Shown piece after piece: positions 6,700-10,210 of a stretch of 10,210 nucleotides of DNA (positions within the stretch are counted from its first letter, which is position 1; each line of letters opens with the position of its first letter). Below the pieces are notes generated by a model. It saw only the letters and a list, made by a program, of their open reading frames with translations, searched no databases and was not told where the DNA came from. The DNA lies in contig VEQB01000058.1 of the NCBI GenBank assembly GCA_018883485.1, positions 1 through 10,210 on the forward strand, in the 5' to 3' direction. This DNA is from Bacteroidota bacterium. GTDB lineage: Bacteria > Bacteroidota > Bacteroidia > UKL13-3. The position numbers and the translations under genes were made by a program.

Positions 6700-6777
6700 G
6701 TGTCAGGTTTGGTTAAATGTGTCAGCAAGTGTTGGTTTGAACCCATAAAAATCTGACAGAAGTAAGAAAAAATGTCA
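6700..6777. promoter_or_regulatory. Cluster of four TGTCA boxes upstream of dnaK
   Basis: TGTCA occurs at 6701-6705, 6720-6724 and 6773-6777, and on the opposite strand at 6754-6758. The first two lie in identical GTGTCAG heptamers (6700-6706, 6719-6725). Both neighbouring pairs have a 19-base period (6701/6720 and 6754/6773). These could be binding sites for a regulator of dnaK, for example a sigma-54 enhancer-binding protein. The distal inverted pair (TGACA, 14 bases, TGTCA) could instead be a weak terminator for the upstream lipoprotein gene. Confidence 0.4.
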
Positions 6778-6778
6778 C

Positions 6779-7759
6779 TTAAGGCTGAAACCCGGGTAGG
6801 TTTGCATTTAGGAAGTTGATGGTATTTACATCATTTGGAAGTATTTGGTTGTAGAAATTTCTACTACTAAAAATGCCTATTCCAAAAGGGTTACCATTTG
6901 CATCTGTAATGTTAGAAAAGGTTGGATTTTTTTCTACAATGCTAGTATTGGGTTTGTTTAAACTCAATAAGGTTTCAAACTCTTTAGATCCTCCTATTGT
7001 TCTAAATTCGAAACGAGTGGCTTTGCGATAGGTATTTGGGTCATTAATAAAATTAGCCACAAGGTAATCAAAATATACTCCGCTAAAAATGTTTTCAATG
7101 TAAGGCGTATTAGGGGAAACGGGTTTGTTCAATTTTAGATTAAAATCAATAAATTTATCTTCAAAAATATTTGGGTTTGCCTTATTAAATTCTCTATAGA
7201 TAAACCTTAAATCCAAGTCATACAAAGAAGAATTTGGAGCGGTTTGGTAGCGCATTTGAAAGATATGATTTGGGATATCTGTGCGTATAACCACTTTTCT
7301 TGGTTCAACCGTTGGGTCTTTTACCAATCTAGTTTTTGAACCAAAACGGAGATTTCCTTTTGGGTAAAACACTTTTAATTCATATTGTTCATTGGCTAAG
7401 TTGTTCTTAGGCAGAGCGGTTGCATAAAGGGTATTTCTCCCGCTAGAGAAAAAACCGCTGTCTTTTGGTATGGTATCTATGCGTACGCAGTTGTAAGTAG
7501 ACCCATCTGTTGTATTTAATAAGGTAACCACTAAACTATCAAAATATAGGGAGTCTGCAATTTTAGCACCTTGATCGGTAGTTTGGTTGGCTGCATTTTG
7601 ATACAATTTTTGAATACGTATATATTGGGTAGCCTGATTTTGATCTAAAAAGCCATAAACAACAGGTATATCCTTATAAGGTGCGTTAATATCTATTTCA
7701 TTTTTGCAGGCACTTAGAATAATAAGCGCAGCTAAAAAACTAAAAATGCGTAATTTCAT
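6779..7759 (-). CDS. Uncharacterised lipoprotein (possibly DUF4249-like)
   Basis: The 326-residue product starts with a lipoprotein signal peptide: MKLRIFSFLAALIILSAC, with lipobox LSAC at 15-18 and the lipidated Cys at 18. Mature protein would begin CKNEIDINAPYKDIPVVYGFLDQ, so it is likely anchored in the cell envelope, probably the outer membrane. The opening 'ID-x-x-x-PYKDIPVVYG', the YIRIQKLYQ stretch at 46-54 and the late FGIGIFSSRNFY near 293-304 recall Bacteroidota lipoproteins annotated as DUF4249 or simply hypothetical. I do not recognise it with confidence. No enzyme motifs are visible and composition suggests mostly beta structure. The start at 7757-7759 is fixed by the signal peptide. 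It lies upstream of dnaK on the same strand with a 131-base gap, and is divergent from panB. Function unknown. Confidence 0.82.
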   Translation of the reverse strand: MKLRIFSFLAALIILSACKNEIDINAPYKDIPVVYGFLDQNQATQYIRIQKLYQNAANQTTDQGAKIADSLYFDSLVVTLLNTTDGSTYNCVRIDTIPKDSGFFSSGRNTLYATALPKNNLANEQYELKVFYPKGNLRFGSKTRLVKDPTVEPRKVVIRTDIPNHIFQMRYQTAPNSSLYDLDLRFIYREFNKANPNIFEDKFIDFNLKLNKPVSPNTPYIENIFSGVYFDYLVANFINDPNTYRKATRFEFRTIGGSKEFETLLSLNKPNTSIVEKNPTFSNITDANGNPFGIGIFSSRNFYNQILPNDVNTINFLNANLPGFQP

Positions 7760-7788
7760 CGGGTTGCAAAATACAAAATTGGCTTTAC

Positions 7789-7820
7789 TAAAGATAATTA
7801 TTAGTCAATAGAATTGTCAA
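7789..7820 (-). promoter_or_regulatory. weak candidate promoter for the lipoprotein gene
   Basis: On the - strand a TTG (7818-7820) is followed after 21 bases by TATCTTTA (7789-7796), one mismatch from TAnnTTTG. It would start transcription about 25 bases before the ATG. The match is imperfect and the region is AT-rich, so confidence is low. Its TTG nearly touches that of the panB promoter on the other strand. Confidence 0.28.
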
Positions 7821-7843
7821 ATTGGTTCAATAAGCTACTTTTG
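7814..7843 (+). promoter_or_regulatory. Bacteroidota-type promoter of panB and the downstream genes
   Basis: TTG at 7814-7816, 19 bases, then TACTTTTG at 7836-7843 is a full match to the -33 TTG / -7 TAnnTTTG consensus at the preferred spacing. The box ends 17 bases before the panB ATG, implying a short leader of roughly a dozen bases. This is the best promoter match in the window. Confidence 0.68.
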
Positions 7844-7860
7844 AGGTTTAATTCTAGAAC

Positions 7861-8676
7861 ATGAGTGTGCACAAAGAAGCGAAGAAAGTTACCACCCATA
7901 CTTTGGTGGAAATGAAAATGCGGGGCGAAAAAATTAGTATGTTAACCGCGTATGATTACAGCATGGCTAAGATTTTTGATGCCGCTAAAATTGATGTGCT
8001 ACTGGTTGGCGACTCTGCTTCCAACGTAATGCATGGGCATGAAACAACTTTGCCAATTACCTTAGATGAAATGATTTCGCATGCTGCTGCTGTAATAAAG
8101 GCGGTAGATAGAGCTTTGGTAGTAGTAGACTTGCCATTTGGCTCATACCAAGGAAATTCAAAAGCAGCGTTAAATTCATCTATTAGAATTATGAAAGAAG
8201 CCGAAGCACATGCTGTTAAATTGGAAGGTGGGGCAGAGGTAGTAGATTCAATAGCCCGTATTTTAAGTGCAGGTATTCCTGTTATGGGACATTTGGGTTT
8301 AACGCCGCAGTCTATTTATAAGTTTGGTACGTATGAGGTTAGGGCAAAAGAGGAAGCCGAAGCAGATAAGTTATTAAGCGATGCTAAATTGCTAGAAGAA
8401 GCTGGCTGTTTTGCCATTGTTTTAGAGAAAATTCCTTCTGCCTTAGCTCATTTGGTAGCACAACATGCCAAAATTCCGATTATTGGTATTGGCGCCGGAT
8501 CAGAGGTGGATGGGCAAGTATTGGTTAGCCACGATATGTTGGGTATAAACAAGGATTTTTCTCCTAAGTTTTTGCGCAGGTATCTCAACTTATATGATAC
8601 CATTAAGGGTGCTGTAGAGCAATATGTGGCCGATGTAAAGGCCGTAGATTTTCCAAATCAAAAGGAGCAATACTAG
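7861..8676 (+). CDS. panB: 3-methyl-2-oxobutanoate hydroxymethyltransferase (ketopantoate hydroxymethyltransferase)
   Basis: The 271-residue cytoplasmic enzyme transfers a hydroxymethyl group from 5,10-methylene-tetrahydrofolate to 2-oxoisovalerate to make ketopantoate, the first committed step of pantothenate and CoA synthesis. The (beta/alpha)8-barrel family motifs are all present: MLTAYDYSMA at 27-36, LLVGDSASNVMHGHETTLPIT at 47-67 with metal ligand Asp51, DLPFGSYQ at 90-97 with Asp90, VKLEGG at 119-124 with Lys120 and Glu122, MGHLGLTPQS at 142-151, and IVLEKIP at 186-192 with the catalytic Glu189. GIGAGSEVDGQVLV (209-222) and HDMLG (224-228) follow. Length is close to the family norm of about 264-280. 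The ATG follows a good promoter with a short leader. The stop TAG abuts the GTG of the next gene, so the two are almost certainly one transcript. Confidence 0.97.
   Translation: MSVHKEAKKVTTHTLVEMKMRGEKISMLTAYDYSMAKIFDAAKIDVLLVGDSASNVMHGHETTLPITLDEMISHAAAVIKAVDRALVVVDLPFGSYQGNSKAALNSSIRIMKEAEAHAVKLEGGAEVVDSIARILSAGIPVMGHLGLTPQSIYKFGTYEVRAKEEAEADKLLSDAKLLEEAGCFAIVLEKIPSALAHLVAQHAKIPIIGIGAGSEVDGQVLVSHDMLGINKDFSPKFLRRYLNLYDTIKGAVEQYVADVKAVDFPNQKEQY
8661..8667 (+). promoter_or_regulatory. Shine-Dalgarno sequence for the pseudouridine synthase gene
   Basis: AAAGGAG lies inside the last codons of panB, 9 bases before a GTG at 8677. It is the only strong Shine-Dalgarno-like match I see before a gene here. 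It supports the GTG start, because the next in-frame ATG is at residue 59, beyond the catalytic Asp. Confidence 0.55.
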
Positions 8677-9384
8677 GTGCAGGTAGTTTTTGAAGATAAT
8701 CACCTAATTGCTGTAATAAAAAAGTCGGGTCAAACCGTACAACCCGAGCCCGGTAAACCCCCTTCTCTTGAAGAGGAAGTGAAGGCTTATTTAAAAGTTA
8801 AATACCAAAAACCGGGAGAGGTTTTTTTGGGTGTAATACATAGATTAGATATGCCTGTTGGGGGTATAGTTTTATTTGCAAGAACCAGCAAGGCCTTAAC
8901 ACGTATGAATGAATTGTTTCAACAAAGGGAAGTTCAAAAAATTTATACTACTTGGGTTGAAGGCCTGCCAACCTCTGCTTTCGGTCAATTGCATCATTGG
9001 TTAAGGCGAGATGAGCATAAGAATTTTACCAAGGCATTCTCTTCTGAGGTAAAGGGTTCTGAAGAAGCCAAACTAAATTATAAAGTTTTGAAAACAGAGG
9101 GTAAATTTAGTTTGTTGGAAGTTGAATTATTAACTGGTAGAAAGCACCAAATTAGAGCACAATTAAGTGCAATGGGCTACCCCATAATGGGTGATAATAA
9201 GTATGGAGCTTTTACAGTTTTTAAAGATCAATCCATTGCTTTACAAGCAACAAAACTTGCCTTTGAGCATCCAGTTTCTAAAGAATTTCTTAATCTGATT
9301 ATAACAGAATTAAAGTTCAATAAATCTTTCATTAAATTGAATAATAGGCGATTTTTTTTATTTAGCCTTGCAACTTTAAGTTAA
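8677..9384 (+). CDS. RluA-family RNA pseudouridine synthase
   Basis: The 235-residue product converts a uridine in rRNA or tRNA to pseudouridine; the exact target cannot be told. It starts directly in the catalytic domain (VVFEDNHLIAVIKKSG at 3-18) and lacks an N-terminal S4 domain. Motif II is GVIHRLDMPVGGIVLFART at 52-70 with the catalytic Asp58. Here PVGG replaces the commoner TSG of RluA proteins. KIY at 88-90 supplies the conserved Tyr, and motif III is LLTGRKHQIRAQLSAMGYPIMGD at 151-173. The family core ends near FEHPVSKEF (196-204), and the last 25 or so residues form a basic, Phe-rich tail of unclear meaning. The GTG start lies on the base after the panB stop and is supported by AAAGGAG upstream. 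Translation is probably coupled to panB, although no functional link between the two is obvious. The next gene starts 17 bases downstream. Confidence 0.92.
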   Translation: MQVVFEDNHLIAVIKKSGQTVQPEPGKPPSLEEEVKAYLKVKYQKPGEVFLGVIHRLDMPVGGIVLFARTSKALTRMNELFQQREVQKIYTTWVEGLPTSAFGQLHHWLRRDEHKNFTKAFSSEVKGSEEAKLNYKVLKTEGKFSLLEVELLTGRKHQIRAQLSAMGYPIMGDNKYGAFTVFKDQSIALQATKLAFEHPVSKEFLNLIITELKFNKSFIKLNNRRFFLFSLATLS

Positions 9385-9401
9385 AAAATAGTTCAATTAT
9401 T

Positions 9402-10210
9402 ATGAAGTTAGAATTAATTACCCCCAAAAATTTAATAGTACTTATAGTACTTTTTTTAAGTGGTTTTTTAATTTCTTATTTGGTTTTTAAGCCTTCCGTG
9501 AAAAATAAAGCCAATTTACATGTTGGTTCAGATATCTATGTTCCTCCACTTTTAAATCCACTTTTGAATGAGTATCAAAAAAGAAATTTTGATTTAAGGG
9601 AGTTACATAATTTTCGGTCAAAAATAGAAGATTATATTTCTCAGAGAGGCAAAGAAATACCCGGCCTCCATGTTTCTTATTATTTTAGAGATTTGAACCA
9701 AGGTTTATGGATAGGTATTAATGAAAAAGAGACATTTGCACCAGCTAGTTTAATGAAAATTCCAGTAATGATGGCGGTTTTGAAAAAGGCTCAGAGAGAA
9801 CCGGAGATTTTGAATTTAAGCGTTCAATATGATTCTACTTCTATGGGAAAGGTATCCGAAGAAGCAGGGGTAAAAAAGGTTCATGGAAGAAGTTACACTT
9901 TGTCGGAATTGATAGAAATGATGATAGAATACTCAGATAATTTTGCAACACTAGCACTCTTAGATTATATTGGTGAAGCAGAAGTGCAAAAAGTAGAGCA
10001 CGATCTCAATATCTTTATAAAGCAAGGTTATACAGAATTTACTAATTTTGTTACAGTGAAAGCCTATGCGGGCTTCTTAAGAATTTTATACAATAGTTCT
10101 TATTTAAATTGGGAGATGTCGGAAAAAGCATTAGAATATTTGGCCAAATCATCCTATAAAGAAGGGCTTAGAAGGGCCATTCCAGATTCTATTAGGGTAG
10201 CCCATAAATA
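9402..10210 (+). CDS. Class A beta-lactamase-like serine hydrolase, 5' part (runs off the window)
   Basis: 269 full codons are visible and the frame is still open at the window end. The N-terminus has a single hydrophobic segment (LIVLIVLFLSGFLISYLVF at 11-29), acting as an uncleaved anchor or signal peptide, so the catalytic part faces the periplasm. The active-site SxxK is seen in APASLMKIPVMMAVL (Ser116, Lys119), and the SDN motif at 178-180 lies in YSDNFATLALLDYI. This order matches the class A beta-lactamase / D-Ala-D-Ala-peptidase fold (beta-lactamase2-type serine hydrolases). The third motif (KTG box) should lie at the window end. The last residues are RVAHK, and the next codon begins TA, so it encodes Tyr or a stop, not the Thr of KTG. 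A Tyr there would fit non-beta-lactamase relatives (HK-aromatic-G). True beta-lactamase activity is therefore doubtful. Probably co-transcribed with the upstream gene, 17 bases away. Confidence 0.85.
   Translation, partial: MKLELITPKNLIVLIVLFLSGFLISYLVFKPSVKNKANLHVGSDIYVPPLLNPLLNEYQKRNFDLRELHNFRSKIEDYISQRGKEIPGLHVSYYFRDLNQGLWIGINEKETFAPASLMKIPVMMAVLKKAQREPEILNLSVQYDSTSMGKVSEEAGVKKVHGRSYTLSELIEMMIEYSDNFATLALLDYIGEAEVQKVEHDLNIFIKQGYTEFTNFVTVKAYAGFLRILYNSSYLNWEMSEKALEYLAKSSYKEGLRRAIPDSIRVAHK

Noticed and set aside
1..10210. CRISPR array, tRNA/rRNA gene, insertion sequence or prophage
   Set aside because: No spaced repeat array, no cloverleaf or rRNA-like sequence, and no transposase, integrase or phage-like protein was seen on either strand.

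Overview
The window looks like chromosomal DNA of a Bacteroidota bacterium. The evidence is: a two-subunit KorA/KorB 2-oxoacid:ferredoxin oxidoreductase; a large exported protein ending in a type IX secretion (T9SS) type A sorting domain, a system confined to this phylum; promoter-like boxes matching the Bacteroidota -33 TTG / -7 TAnnTTTG pattern; mostly absent Shine-Dalgarno sequences; and low-to-moderate GC. The order or family cannot be read from this window.

Layout. 1-1492 (+): the 3' end of korA, then korB one base later. 1550-4135 (+): a secreted 861-residue protein with a signal peptide, a CxxCH-bearing 'choice-of-anchor V'-like N-terminal domain, Ig/PKD-like repeats and a T9SS tail. 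4171-4627 (-): a RelE/ParE-type toxin and its antitoxin, overlapping by 8 bases and lying between two near-identical 40-base terminator-bearing direct repeats. 4746-6647 (-): dnaK. 6648-6778: a 131-base control region with a sigma-54-like -24/-12 element and four TGTCA boxes. 6779-7759 (-): a lipoprotein gene. 7760-7860: a divergent promoter region. 7861-10210 (+): panB, an RluA-type pseudouridine synthase gene starting on the base after the panB stop, and the 5' part of a class A beta-lactamase-like serine hydrolase gene. No gene-free stretch exceeds about 130 bases.

How the genes work together. KorAB feeds central carbon and ferredoxin metabolism. The exported protein probably acts at or beyond the outer membrane. 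DnaK is the general Hsp70 chaperone. panB begins pantothenate/CoA synthesis, and its two downstream genes look co-transcribed by spacing although their functions differ. I see no sign of phage, IS elements, CRISPR, tRNA or rRNA.

Most of the window is ordinary housekeeping sequence. The two places worth most attention are the toxin-antitoxin cassette that appears to have split or duplicated a shared terminator between two convergent genes, and the dnaK upstream region, where a sigma-54-like promoter with clustered TGTCA boxes suggests unusual control of a chaperone gene.
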